NCBI GenBank assembly: GCA_030830595.1
Contig: JAURMS010000018.1
Location: 1 to 38,312 of the forward strand
Direction of reading: 5' to 3'
Length of the DNA: 38,312 nucleotides
From: Gammaproteobacteria bacterium
GTDB taxonomy: Bacteria > Pseudomonadota > Gammaproteobacteria > Steroidobacterales > Steroidobacteraceae
Shown: positions 17,252 through 25,148 of the stretch, piece after piece
How the letters are laid out: every line of letters begins with the position of its first letter
How positions within the stretch are numbered: position 1 is the stretch's first letter
Position numbers and translations under genes: made by a program
The notes under the pieces: model-generated
Told to the model about the DNA's origin: nothing
Databases searched by the model: none
The model's input: the letters and a program-made list of their open reading frames with translations, nothing else

Positions 17252-18742
17252 TCAGGCCTCCGCCCAGCCACGCGAGCGCTCCACGGCACGCCGCCAGTGG
17301 TGCATGCGCTCGGCAGCCTGCTCGCGGGGCATGACGGGCTCGAAGCGGCGATCGGCCCGCCACAGCGATTCGAGCTCGGACTGCGAGCTCCAGAAACCGC
17401 AGCCGAGGCCCGCGAGTGAGGCTGCGCCGAGTGCCGTGGTTTCGGTGATGGCCGGCCGCACCACCTCGACGCCGAGCAGGTCGGCCTGGCACTGCATCAG
17501 CAGGTCGTTGGCCGCTGCGCCACCGTCGACCCGCAGTTCCAGCAGGGGCTGGGTCGAATCCTGTTCCATGCAGGCCAGCAGTTCCGCACTCTGGAAGGCA
17601 ATGGATTCCAGTGCAGCACGCGCCAGGTGGCCGCGGCCGGTCCCGCGGGAGAGGCCGACCAGCGTGCCGCGCGCGTGCGCATCCCAGTGCGGGCTGCCGA
17701 GGCCGGTGAAGGCAGGGACCAGGTACACGCCATCGGTGTCGGGCACCGAGGCTGCCAAAGCCTCGACTTCGGAGGAGTGACCGATCAGGTTCAGTCCGTC
17801 GCGCAGCCACTGCACCACGGCCCCGCCCACGAACACCGCACCCTCGAGTGCGTACTCCAGTTGTCCGCGGCTCCAGGCCACCGTGCTCAAGAGACGGTGA
17901 GCGGAGACCTGCGGAGCCTCGCCGACGTGCATCAGCATGAAGCAACCGGTGCCGTAGGTATTCTTGGCCATGCCGGGTCGGAAGCAGGCCTGCCCGAACA
18001 GGGCTGCCTGCTGGTCGCCGGCGATGCCGGTGATCGACAGTGCCCGACCACCAATCTGCGCGGTGACCCGGCCGGGCTCGAGCCCGGACGGCAGGATCTG
18101 CGGCAGCACCGCAGGCGGGATGCGCAGCAACTCGAGAAGCGTGGAGTCCCACTCGCCCGTGGCCAGGTTCATCAGCAGGGTGCGGCTGGCATTGCTGACG
18201 TCGGTGACGTGGCTGGCCCCGCCGCTCAACTGCCACGCCAGCCAGCTGTCGATGGTGCCGAAAGCCAGCTCCCCGCGCTCGGCCCGCCGACGCAATGCGG
18301 CGTCCTGGTCGAGCAACCATGCCAGCTTGGTGCCGGAGAAATAGGGATCCAGCAGTAACCCGGTGCGGCGGGTGAATTCAGGTTCGTGGCCCTCTGCACG
18401 CAATGCCTCGCAGAGAGGGGCCGTCCTTCGATCCTGCCAGACGATGGCCGGGGCCACGGGCCGCCCGCTGGCCCGTTCCCACAACACCGTGGTCTCCCGC
18501 TGGTTGGTGATGCCCACCGCGGCGACATCGGCCGCGCTGCAGCCCGCCCGGACCAGGACTTCGTCGATGGTGGCGGACTGGCTGGACCAGATCTCCTCGG
18601 CATCGTGCTCCACCCAGCCCGAGCGCGGGAAATGCTGGCTGAATTCGCGCTGAGCGAGGGCGACGATTCGGCCTTCGTGATCGAAGAGGATCGAACGCGA
18701 GCTGGTGGTCCCCTGGTCCAGCGCGAGGATGTAGCGGCTCAT
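17252..18742 (-). CDS. glpK: glycerol kinase
   Basis: A 496-residue FGGY-family kinase with the N-terminal phosphate loop LDQGTTSSR (8-16), the NQRET substrate motif, [13 protein letters not shown] with the catalytic Asp, and [12 protein letters not shown], all typical of GlpK. It converts glycerol plus ATP to glycerol-3-phosphate in the cytoplasm. It lies 25 bases after the aldolase gene and is coupled to the AGMO-like gene. No glpF facilitator or glpD is visible in the window. Confidence 0.96.
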   Translation of the reverse strand: MSRYILALDQGTTSSRSILFDHEGRIVALAQREFSQHFPRSGWVEHDAEEIWSSQSATIDEVLVRAGCSAADVAAVGITNQRETTVLWERASGRPVAPAIVWQDRRTAPLCEALRAEGHEPEFTRRTGLLLDPYFSGTKLAWLLDQDAALRRRAERGELAFGTIDSWLAWQLSGGASHVTDVSNASRTLLMNLATGEWDSTLLELLRIPPAVLPQILPSGLEPGRVTAQIGGRALSITGIAGDQQAALFGQACFRPGMAKNTYGTGCFMLMHVGEAPQVSAHRLLSTVAWSRGQLEYALEGAVFVGGAVVQWLRDGLNLIGHSSEVEALAASVPDTDGVYLVPAFTGLGSPHWDAHARGTLVGLSRGTGRGHLARAALESIAFQSAELLACMEQDSTQPLLELRVDGGAAANDLLMQCQADLLGVEVVRPAITETTALGAASLAGLGCGFWSSQSELESLWRADRRFEPVMPREQAAERMHHWRRAVERSRGWAEA

Positions 18743-18767
18743 CGTCCCGGCGAGCTCCGGGCCAGCC

Positions 18768-19661
18768 TCAGGTGCTGGAGGCCTGGTAGATGCCCTCGAT
18801 GGCTGCGTCCAGCGCCGCGTTGAACTCCGCGTCCGTCTGCTGGGCGGTCAGACCTTCGGTGAGGGCACGCGAGAAGCTGGCCACCATCCCGTGCTGGCGC
18901 GCCAAGCGTGCGTTGGCCTCGTCACGGCTGTAACCGCCGGATAGCGCCACCACGCGCAGTACCCGTGGGTGGGCAATGCATTCGGCGTAGTGGTCATTCA
19001 CTTCCGGGAGGGTCAGCTTCAGCATGACCGTGGCGCTGTCGGGCAGCGCATCGAGGTGGGAAAGCAACTCCGCCTTGAGGATTTCCTCGGCCTTGGCCTT
19101 GTTTGGGCACTTGATGTCCACCTCGGGCTCGATGATGGGCACCAAGCCGGCCGCCACGATCTGCATGCCAACCTGAAACTGCTGGTCCACGACCGCCTTG
19201 ATGCGCGCCGCATTGGCCTGCTTGATCACCGAGCGCATCTTGGTGCCGAAGATGCCCTTGGCCTTGGCGCGCGTAAGCAGGTCATCGAGCTCCGGCATCG
19301 GCTTCATCAGCTGCACCCCGTCTGACTCGGCCTCGAGTCCCTTGTCGCCCTTCAGGAAGGGGACCACCTGCTTCACCTGCCAGAGGTAGTCTGCCGCCGG
19401 CTGCCCATTGAACTCGCGGTCCATGGTCGCCTCGAACAGGATCGCTCCCAGGATGCGCCGGCCGTCGAAGGCCGGGCTGCTGACGATGCGGGTGCGCATG
19501 GCGTGCACCAGGTCCATCATCTGCTGCTCGCTGGACCAGGCGTCTTCCTTGATGCCGTAGAGGCCCAGGGCCTTGGGTGTGCTGCCGCCGCTCTGGTCCA
19601 GTGCGGCGATGAAGCCGGCCTGGTCGCGGATCTTGGTCTTTTGTTGGCTGAAGTCATCCAT
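18768..19661 (-). CDS. fda: fructose-bisphosphate aldolase, class I (bacterial short type)
   Basis: A 297-residue class I aldolase of the bacterial FbaI/Fda type. It contains [16 protein letters not shown] (17-32), [11 protein letters not shown] (76-86), and the Schiff-base lysine Lys215 in VMLKLTLPE, close to Lys212 of the Staphylococcus enzyme. It interconverts fructose-1,6-bisphosphate with DHAP and glyceraldehyde-3-phosphate. The frame remains open far upstream, but the ATG at 19661 has AGGGGAA at good spacing and starts exactly like family members. Being first in the operon with glpK suggests gluconeogenic use of DHAP derived from glycerol. Confidence 0.93.
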   Translation of the reverse strand: MDDFSQQKTKIRDQAGFIAALDQSGGSTPKALGLYGIKEDAWSSEQQMMDLVHAMRTRIVSSPAFDGRRILGAILFEATMDREFNGQPAADYLWQVKQVVPFLKGDKGLEAESDGVQLMKPMPELDDLLTRAKAKGIFGTKMRSVIKQANAARIKAVVDQQFQVGMQIVAAGLVPIIEPEVDIKCPNKAKAEEILKAELLSHLDALPDSATVMLKLTLPEVNDHYAECIAHPRVLRVVALSGGYSRDEANARLARQHGMVASFSRALTEGLTAQQTDAEFNAALDAAIEGIYQASST

Positions 19662-19727
19662 GGCAGTTCCCCTGGCGCAGAAAGATACGCGGATGTTACC
19701 GGCAAGCGGGGCGGCGGGCCATAATCC

Positions 19728-20504
19728 ATGGCGATGTTCGAGCGAGCCAGACGCCTGATCCTGCTGACCGGCGGCCATCCCTTCCAGCGTGCGGCTTTTC
19801 TGGCCATGCTGCCGGGCGCAGGCTGGGAGGTGGTGGCGCTTCGTCACCCGGCGGCCGAGACGGCGCTGCCGGCCCTGTCGATCGACGAGGGTGACGTCCT
19901 GCTGTGCTACGACATGCCGGGTTACCGATTTACGCCCGGGGCGATGGAGACCCGGCCGCCCTCGGCGGCATTCCAGCGCGCCATCCGGGCGCGTGCCGAG
20001 ACCGGTTGTGGCATGGTGATCATGCATCACGCCCTTGCAGGATGGCCGGATTGGCCGGAGTGGGCCGAGATCGTCGGTGGGCGTTTCCTGTATCGCGCAT
20101 CGACGCTGAGGGGGCGTCGCTGCGGTGACTCCGGCTACCTGCCGGCGGCGACCTATCAGGCCCACGTTGCAGGGGACCATCCGGTCACTGCGGGGCTGCC
20201 GATGAGCTTCGAGCTGACCGACGAACTCTATTTGGCCGAGGTGTTCGAGGACCAGGTTGAGCCCCTGCTGGTCACCGATTTCGACCTTGCTTCGCCAGGG
20301 TTCTGCTCCGCGGCCGCTGCGGTCGGGGTGGCCTCGTCCGAGACCTGGGACCGGCCGCAAGGCAGCCGGCTCCTGGCCTGGACGCAGGTGTATCGTCATG
20401 CGCGGGTGGTGACCCTGCAGCCCGGTGACGGCCCGTCGGCCTATGCGAATCCCTGCCTGCGACGTCTGCTGGCCCAGGCTTTGGACTGGGCGGGGCGGTC
20501 ATGA
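19728..20504 (+). CDS. ThuA-like domain protein
   Basis: A 258-residue protein of the ThuA-like fold, related to class I glutamine amidotransferases. Typical segments are [10 protein letters not shown] near the N-terminus, VLLCYDMP at about 57-64, and [23 protein letters not shown] (about 95-117), where family members also have His and Trp followed by GG. The biochemical role of this family is poorly defined, with links to sugar metabolism. It is divergent from the aldolase (66-base gap) and shares ATGA with the photolyase gene. ATG 19734 is an alternative start. Confidence 0.75.
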   Translation: MAMFERARRLILLTGGHPFQRAAFLAMLPGAGWEVVALRHPAAETALPALSIDEGDVLLCYDMPGYRFTPGAMETRPPSAAFQRAIRARAETGCGMVIMHHALAGWPDWPEWAEIVGGRFLYRASTLRGRRCGDSGYLPAATYQAHVAGDHPVTAGLPMSFELTDELYLAEVFEDQVEPLLVTDFDLASPGFCSAAAAVGVASSETWDRPQGSRLLAWTQVYRHARVVTLQPGDGPSAYANPCLRRLLAQALDWAGRS

Positions 20505-22051
20505 GCCAGTCGACCCATCTGGGCGGCCGACAGCTGGTCTGGTTCAAGCGCGACCTAAGGGTGGTCGATCATGTCCCCTTGATGGAGGCCGCCCTGGCTG
20601 GGCCGGTGACCTGCCTGTATATCCTTGAACCCGCTCTCATGGCCGGGCCGGACATGGCAGGTCGTCACTATGGCTTCCTGGCCGAGTCCCTGCGCGACCT
20701 GCATCGACAGCTGGCGAGCCTCGGCGGCCGCCTGCACGTGGTGACCGGTGAGACCGTGGAGGTGCTCGATCGCCTGCATCACGAACACCCCATCCATGGC
20801 CTGTGGTCGCATGAGGAGACCGGCAACGCCTGGACCTACGCCCGTGACCGTGCGGTGAGCCGCTGGTGCCGTGAGCGGGGTGTCCCGTGGCACCAGGCGC
20901 AGCAGTTCGGGGTGGTGCGTGCGTTGTCGGACCGGGATGAGTGGGCCGGGCGCTGGGAAGCGTTCATGGGCTCGCCTCAGCGGATCTCAGCGGCAAGGAT
21001 CGAGTGGGCGGACCTGGGCTGGCCGCAGCAGCGCCTGCCGGATGCCGAGGCGCTGGGCCTGCCGGCAGATCCTTGCCCCGGACGTCAGCGCGGCGGTCGC
21101 GCCCTTGGCCTCGCGGTCCTGGAGGAGTTCCTCGAGCAGCGCAGTGGCGCCTATCGGGGCGGCATCAGTTCGCCCCTGTCGGCGCCGACCGCCTGCTCCC
21201 GCCTGTCCCCGTACCTGGCTCTTGGCTGCCTCGGAATGCGCGAGGTGGTTCAGGCGACCCGGACGACCCTCGCGGGCCTGGAAGAGGGAGACCGCCGCCG
21301 CCGCGGCCTGGCGGCCTTCGTCAGTCGCCTGCACTGGCATTGTCACTTCATCCAGAAGCTCGAATCGGAGCCCGAGATCGAATGGCGCAATATGCATCGG
21401 GGTTACGACGGGCTACGCGAGGAGGACTGGAGCGATGAGCGCTTTACAGCACTTCGTGAAGGCCGTACCGGCTGGCCGCTGGTGGATGCAGTGGTCGCCA
21501 TGCTCCGGGAGACCGGCTGGATCAACTTCCGCATGCGGGCCATGCTGGTATCGGTGGCGGCCTATCCCCTGTGGCTGCATTGGCCCAGGGTGGGTCATTG
21601 GCTGGCGGGCCAGTTCACCGACTACGAGCCCGGCATCCACTGGAGCCAGATGCAGATGCAGTCGGGCACCACGGGCATCAACACCACTCGGGTCTACAAT
21701 CCCCTTAAGCAGGCGCGCGACCATGATCCCGAGGGTCGTTTCGTGCGCAGGTGGCTGCCGCAGCTCCAGCGGGTCCCTGACAGCTGGCTGTTCGAGCCCT
21801 GGCGCATGCCGCGCAGCCTGCAGGAGCAGGTCGGCGTTCACGTGGGTCGAGACTGGCCGGAGCCGCCGCTCGACCTGGAGATCGCGCTGCGGGAAGCCAA
21901 GGCGCGCATGCACGCCTGGCGTGGGCGTCCGGAGGTGCGGGCCGGCAAGGCAGGGGTGGTGCATCGGCATGGCTCGAGGAAGAAGATGACTGGCGCGCGC
22001 CTCGGCAGCAGGCGCCCCGCGGGGCAATACTCGCTTGACCTAAGCGACTAG
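20501..22051 (+). CDS. cryptochrome/photolyase family protein, atypical FAD site
   Basis: A 516-residue protein with an N-terminal photolyase domain (LVWFKRDLRVVDH, 12-24) and a C-terminal FAD-binding domain. TGWINFRMRAM (338-348) aligns with the family TGW-N-R-R motif, and VYNPLKQ (398-404) with the FNP-Q motif. By-eye alignment to E. coli PhrB puts His380 at Asn378 (next to flavin N5), Met384 at the electron-relay Trp382 and Arg276 at the substrate contact Glu274, while Trp361 keeps Trp359. It may repair UV lesions by another electron path or act as a blue-light sensor. It is translationally coupled to the ThuA-like gene (ATGA). Confidence 0.85.
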   Translation: MSQSTHLGGRQLVWFKRDLRVVDHVPLMEAALAGPVTCLYILEPALMAGPDMAGRHYGFLAESLRDLHRQLASLGGRLHVVTGETVEVLDRLHHEHPIHGLWSHEETGNAWTYARDRAVSRWCRERGVPWHQAQQFGVVRALSDRDEWAGRWEAFMGSPQRISAARIEWADLGWPQQRLPDAEALGLPADPCPGRQRGGRALGLAVLEEFLEQRSGAYRGGISSPLSAPTACSRLSPYLALGCLGMREVVQATRTTLAGLEEGDRRRRGLAAFVSRLHWHCHFIQKLESEPEIEWRNMHRGYDGLREEDWSDERFTALREGRTGWPLVDAVVAMLRETGWINFRMRAMLVSVAAYPLWLHWPRVGHWLAGQFTDYEPGIHWSQMQMQSGTTGINTTRVYNPLKQARDHDPEGRFVRRWLPQLQRVPDSWLFEPWRMPRSLQEQVGVHVGRDWPEPPLDLEIALREAKARMHAWRGRPEVRAGKAGVVHRHGSRKKMTGARLGSRRPAGQYSLDLSD

Positions 22052-22061
22052 GAGATCGGAA

Positions 22062-22670
22062 ATGGTGGCGAAATTCATCAGCATAGTCATGGTGTGGGCA
22101 GTATTGACCCCGGCGCTGGCCGCGGGCACTCCCGGGCCACTTTGCCTCGCGCCAGCGCGCGCCGAGGCCGTCCGCGCCGCCTGGTCAGGTGCACCGGGCA
22201 GGTTGTTGGAGGTCGCGCAGCGCGAGGCCATCACCGAGGCGCAGCTGCTCTCGGTGCTGCCGCCCGAGCAGTCCGTCGGCACGGGCGGAGAAGCCTTTGA
22301 CGCGGTGTGGCAATCCCTGCAGGCCTGGCCGGAGAGTCTCACGCTCATTGAGCGGTCCGGTCAGCTGTTCGAAGTGCTGGGGCGTATCCCTTCCGGAGAA
22401 CCTTCGAAGGTGAGCCGGTTCTTCAACCTGGGGGATCAATCGCACGGGCTCAGTGGTCACCTGCGCCCGGACCTCGTCACAGCCATTTACGTCACGGAGT
22501 TGCCGGGCCGTGGCCGGACAGAGCACGGTGTGCAATTCATTGATGCAGCGGGTGGCGTCGTATTCGGTGTCTACGTGCCCAATGAACAGGCCGCGGCCGG
22601 CAACGAAACCCTCGCTGCGTTCCGGGCGACCCGCAAGCTGGTCGAGGAGTTGCCCCGGCTCTGTCCCTAA
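22062..22670 (+). CDS. ChuX/HutX-like heme-carrier family protein with signal peptide
   Basis: A 202-residue protein whose core (about 48-196) resembles the cytosolic heme carrier ChuX/HutX: the RFFNL motif (119-123), GLSGHLRPD (129-137) with His133, AIYVTELPGRGRTEHGVQFID (141-161) and VVFGVYV. The first heme-ligand histidine of ChuX appears replaced by Glu97 or Arg98. Unlike the known family it begins with a signal peptide (about 1-21), so it would act in the periplasm. AGGAG (22050-22054) precedes ATG 22062, 10 bases after the photolyase gene. Heme binding is an inference from weak similarity. Confidence 0.62.
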   Translation: MVAKFISIVMVWAVLTPALAAGTPGPLCLAPARAEAVRAAWSGAPGRLLEVAQREAITEAQLLSVLPPEQSVGTGGEAFDAVWQSLQAWPESLTLIERSGQLFEVLGRIPSGEPSKVSRFFNLGDQSHGLSGHLRPDLVTAIYVTELPGRGRTEHGVQFIDAAGGVVFGVYVPNEQAAAGNETLAAFRATRKLVEELPRLCP

Positions 22671-22688
22671 GCCTAAGCCACTTGGTTT

Positions 22689-23330
22689 TCAGGCGATGCG
22701 GGCGAGGCCGCTTTCGCGTGCGTAAAGCACCAGCTCTACCCGGTTCGACACCTTGAGCTTGCCGTAGATCGATGCTAAATAGTTTTTGACGGTCTGCTCA
22801 CCGAGTCCGAGTTCGCTGGCGATTTCCTTGTTGCTGGCGCCCTTCAGCAGTACCAGCACGATGTCCCGTTCACGCGGCGTCAGGCTGTCCTCGCTCGGCG
22901 TGGGGGCAGACTTGTCGATGGTGGCCAGTGCCTGCAGCAGGTCGCGTACTTCACCCCGGCCCAGCCAGAATTCGCCCTTCATGACGGTGCGCAGGGCCTT
23001 CAGCAGGAGCTTGGGGGGACAGTCGTGGGCGATGGTGCCCTTGAGTCCGAGCCTCAAGGCGGTGAGCAGCGTGGCTTGCTCGACCTCATCACTGAGCAGC
23101 AGGGTGCGGGTGTCGATTCCAGAGCCGATGATGTCCCTGAGCGCGGCCAGCCCGCCGCCGGGTAAGTCGGGATCCAGGAGCAGCACGTCGGGCGGGTCGG
23201 TAGAGACCAACTGGACCACCTCATCACGTGTGGCGGCCTCGCCGATGCAGCGCACGCCATCTTCTGCCTCGAGCAGCATGCGCAGCCCGGCACGATAGAT
23301 GGCGCGTTCCGTGGCGATCATCACTCGCAT
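22689..23330 (-). CDS. NarL/LuxR-type response regulator with degenerate receiver
   Basis: A 213-residue transcription factor with a receiver domain (1-115) and a C-terminal LuxR helix-turn-helix (about 147-208: LTPRERDIVLVLLKG, NKEIASELGLGEQTVKNYLASIYGKL). The phosphorylation site Asp53 (LLLDPDLPG) is kept. The acidic pair is reduced to Thr7-Glu8, and the conserved Lys near residue 102 is His. It may therefore be poorly phosphorylated or signal differently. No sensor kinase is adjacent. AAAGGA lies 13 bases before the ATG, a long spacing. It is divergent from the six-cysteine secreted protein genes, whose upstream region carries repeated GTAC elements, so it is the obvious candidate regulator (inference). 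Confidence 0.9.
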   Translation of the reverse strand: MRVMIATERAIYRAGLRMLLEAEDGVRCIGEAATRDEVVQLVSTDPPDVLLLDPDLPGGGLAALRDIIGSGIDTRTLLLSDEVEQATLLTALRLGLKGTIAHDCPPKLLLKALRTVMKGEFWLGRGEVRDLLQALATIDKSAPTPSEDSLTPRERDIVLVLLKGASNKEIASELGLGEQTVKNYLASIYGKLKVSNRVELVLYARESGLARIA

Positions 23331-23423
23331 TGATTATGTAAATCCTTTGTTTCCGCTCCAAAGCACGCTCGCAGTGTAGTGAGGGTGCATTCATAAAAAC
23401 TGCGGACTGGTTCACAGAAAGCG

Positions 23424-23473
23424 GTACCGAAGTACCAAGCTCCCGGTACTTGACGGCGATTTAACCAAGTACC
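23424..23473 (+). promoter_or_regulatory. GTAC-repeat element upstream of first six-Cys protein gene
   Basis: Four GTAC cores occur at 23424, 23432, 23446 and 23469. GGTACTTG (23445-23452) and CAAGTACC (23466-23473) form a perfect 8-base inverted repeat with a 13-base spacer. GGTACTT can also pair with AAGTACC at 23430-23436, so two alternative hairpins are possible. A 31-base part (23432-23462) recurs upstream of the second gene with 21 of 31 identities. It may be an operator for the divergent regulator or an RNA switch. The rest of the 246-base gap (23331-23576) holds no other feature I can support. Confidence 0.5.
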
Positions 23474-23576
23474 TGTGAGGCAGACACTGTCCCCAAGGTT
23501 TGTAGCCACGCCGATGGGGTGCGGAAAGTGGACCAGATCGGTGTTGCAGGCTTTTAACTTACTTGGAGCAAATGCG

Positions 23577-24185
23577 ATGACCAAGAATCTGTTCACAGCG
23601 CCCGTGCTGACAATGGCCGCGATGGCGTTGATGTCCTCTGTAGCCGTAGCGGGCAAGCCGGACAGCAGCGGTGGCGGAAAAGGGGGAAACAAGGGCGGCG
23701 GCGATACTGGCTCGTCTCCTGCGAGCCTGGCGCTCACGGCTGCTTTATCCGGCAATATCGGGTATATCACTTGTTCGGTGACGGGTGGGGGCTTTGAACC
23801 GCGCCAGTACGTCTATCTGCGGTGCGCCGGTGATGCTACCTCGCTCACCGCTGTATGGGGCTGCCAGAACAAGACGGATAACACCTGGGATGTTGAGTCC
23901 TGGTCGCCCAGTTCAGGAGCGTTTTTACCCCCTAGGGTCCGTGTAACCGCAAACCGGAAGGGATCGGCTACCGCTACGACGGCGCCGTATTCATTACCGC
24001 AAGATCCAACTGGCACCGAAGCGCTGCAGACCCAGTGCACAAACAATGGCGGCGAATGGCGGGTGTGTTCAGTGACAGCTGAAAGGGTCACGGCCAAATG
24101 GGAAGACGCTAGCGGCAACATGATCGGCACCGCGATCCCTGTGCAAGACACTCTTTACGCAAACGGATGTTCCGAAGCAATGTAG
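23577..24185 (+). CDS. exported six-cysteine protein 1, unknown family
   Basis: I do not recognise this 202-residue protein. It has a clear signal peptide (1-25, ending AVA), then a Gly/Lys/Ser-rich linker (26-47), then a domain with six cysteines (66, 83, 96, 154, 164, 198). The motif CSVTGGGF (66-73) followed by Cys83 parallels CAVSGSGF and Cys66 of the next gene, and TANRKG (124-129) parallels TANKRG there. An even cysteine number suggests disulfides outside the cytoplasm. I chose ATG 23577, with GGAG at 23565-23568, because it begins the signal peptide; the longer frame to 23475 is not needed. It is divergent from the NarL-type regulator and ends in a strong terminator. Confidence 0.75.
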   Translation: MTKNLFTAPVLTMAAMALMSSVAVAGKPDSSGGGKGGNKGGGDTGSSPASLALTAALSGNIGYITCSVTGGGFEPRQYVYLRCAGDATSLTAVWGCQNKTDNTWDVESWSPSSGAFLPPRVRVTANRKGSATATTAPYSLPQDPTGTEALQTQCTNNGGEWRVCSVTAERVTAKWEDASGNMIGTAIPVQDTLYANGCSEAM

Positions 24186-24217
24186 AACGTACCAGGGAGA
24201 GACGCTGTCTTGACATA

Positions 24218-24250
24218 CGGCCCGGGAGAAATCCCGGGCCGTTTTGTTTT
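24218..24250 (+). terminator. rho-independent terminator with GAAA tetraloop
   Basis: A perfect 10-base-pair GC-rich stem (24218-24227 with 24232-24241) closes a GAAA loop, a GNRA-type stable tetraloop, and is followed by TTTTGTTTT. It lies 32 bases after the stop of the first six-cysteine gene, so the second gene needs its own promoter. Confidence 0.93.
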
Positions 24251-24341
24251 GCCTCCGAAGAATACGCAGAAAAACCCGGTCGGAGAAGCTTCGCTAGGTC
24301 ATGCGAGAACTGTGCAGATTGCCACGGCATTTGTTACCTTC

Positions 24342-24372
24342 GTACTGGGACTCAAGTACTTGGCGGTGATTT
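24342..24372 (+). promoter_or_regulatory. GTAC-repeat element upstream of second six-Cys protein gene
   Basis: GTAC cores at 24342 and 24356 are 14 bases apart, exactly as at 23432 and 23446 upstream of the first gene. The block ends in GTACTTGGCGGTGATTT, which differs from the first copy at two of 17 positions. CAAGTACTTG (24353-24362) is a perfect palindrome. The element ends 108 bases before the start codon, against 114 in the first copy. The remainder of the 295-base gap 24186-24480 holds the terminator of the previous gene and, presumably, the promoter and leader of the next one; I see no further gene in it. Confidence 0.5.
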
Positions 24373-24480
24373 CGGACGCCCTGGTTAAAGCGCAATCTGT
24401 CAACCAGTTCGGAAGGCTCGACCTGCCACGGGGTGGCGCCGGACCTGGTTTAAAACAAGGCGTTTTCAAGGAGTATCTAC

Positions 24481-25119
24481 ATGCCCAAGTTCAACAAGGC
24501 GCCACTGGCTGGTCTGGTGGCAATGGTGCTGGCTTCTTCGGCTGCATTTGCCAAGGGCCCTCCGGTCAAGCCGACTGCGGTGACCGGCTCGCTTTCGATC
24601 GATTCAGCCATGATGACCGCCGGTTGCGCGGTGAGCGGCAGCGGCTTCGCTGCCGACTCCGAAGTGCTGGCTCAGTGCGATTCCGCCAAGATCAGCCAGC
24701 GCTATGTCTGCGTCGCCCGCTACCAGGCTGTGACCAAGGTGAAGGGCCAGTTGACCACGGTCGACGTGGTTGAATACAGCGCGGACTTTCAGACCGTGAT
24801 TTCCAGCGACCTGGCTGCCAACGGCGTCGCCACGGCCAATAAGCGCGGCAATTTCGGCTGGTCCAGCGGGGTGCTGAACGGCCCGACCCAGGACGACGTG
24901 TCCGCTGCCCTTGTTGCCCTGAACTGCGATTCGCTGGATCGCGGCGAGACCAAGGAGAAGGGCGTGACCCTGCCAGCCGCGGACTTCAGTGCTGAACTCT
25001 GCGAGTTCTCGGTGTCCGATGCGGCGGTGAGGGCGAGCGGCCTCGATGCCAACAGTGTCGCGGTGGCCCCAACTGCCATGGCGGTCGGTGCCTCGGTGAA
25101 CTACTGCGGCGGTAACTAA
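24481..25119 (+). CDS. exported six-cysteine protein 2, probable paralogue of the preceding one
   Basis: A 212-residue protein with a signal peptide (1-24, ending AFA) and six cysteines (49, 66, 77, 149, 174, 209). The first two are 17 residues apart as in the preceding protein, and the last spacing is 35 against 34. CAVSGSGF (49-56), TANKRG (118-123) and an A-L-x(3,4)-C segment before the fourth cysteine repeat the pattern of its neighbour, so the two look like diverged duplicates. Function is unknown; a secreted or cell-surface role follows only from the signal peptide. AAGGAG (24469-24474) lies just upstream. It has a separate promoter region and its own terminator. Confidence 0.85.
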   Translation: MPKFNKAPLAGLVAMVLASSAAFAKGPPVKPTAVTGSLSIDSAMMTAGCAVSGSGFAADSEVLAQCDSAKISQRYVCVARYQAVTKVKGQLTTVDVVEYSADFQTVISSDLAANGVATANKRGNFGWSSGVLNGPTQDDVSAALVALNCDSLDRGETKEKGVTLPAADFSAELCEFSVSDAAVRASGLDANSVAVAPTAMAVGASVNYCGGN

Positions 25120-25148
25120 GCCGACTCGACCAGGGTACTGCCATGATG

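Noticed and set aside
19662-20399. Upstream extension of the aldolase frame across the ThuA-like gene
   Set aside because: It runs antisense to the ThuA-like gene; the aldolase family begins at ATG 19661.
23528-23552. Possible sigma-54 (-24/-12) promoter before the first six-Cys gene
   Set aside because: GG and GC elements are present, but the spacing is 14 instead of 10 bases.
24210-24773. Open frame spanning the terminator and the first half of the second six-Cys gene
   Set aside because: It begins at a terminator hairpin and reads the secreted-protein gene out of frame, with no recognisable domain.
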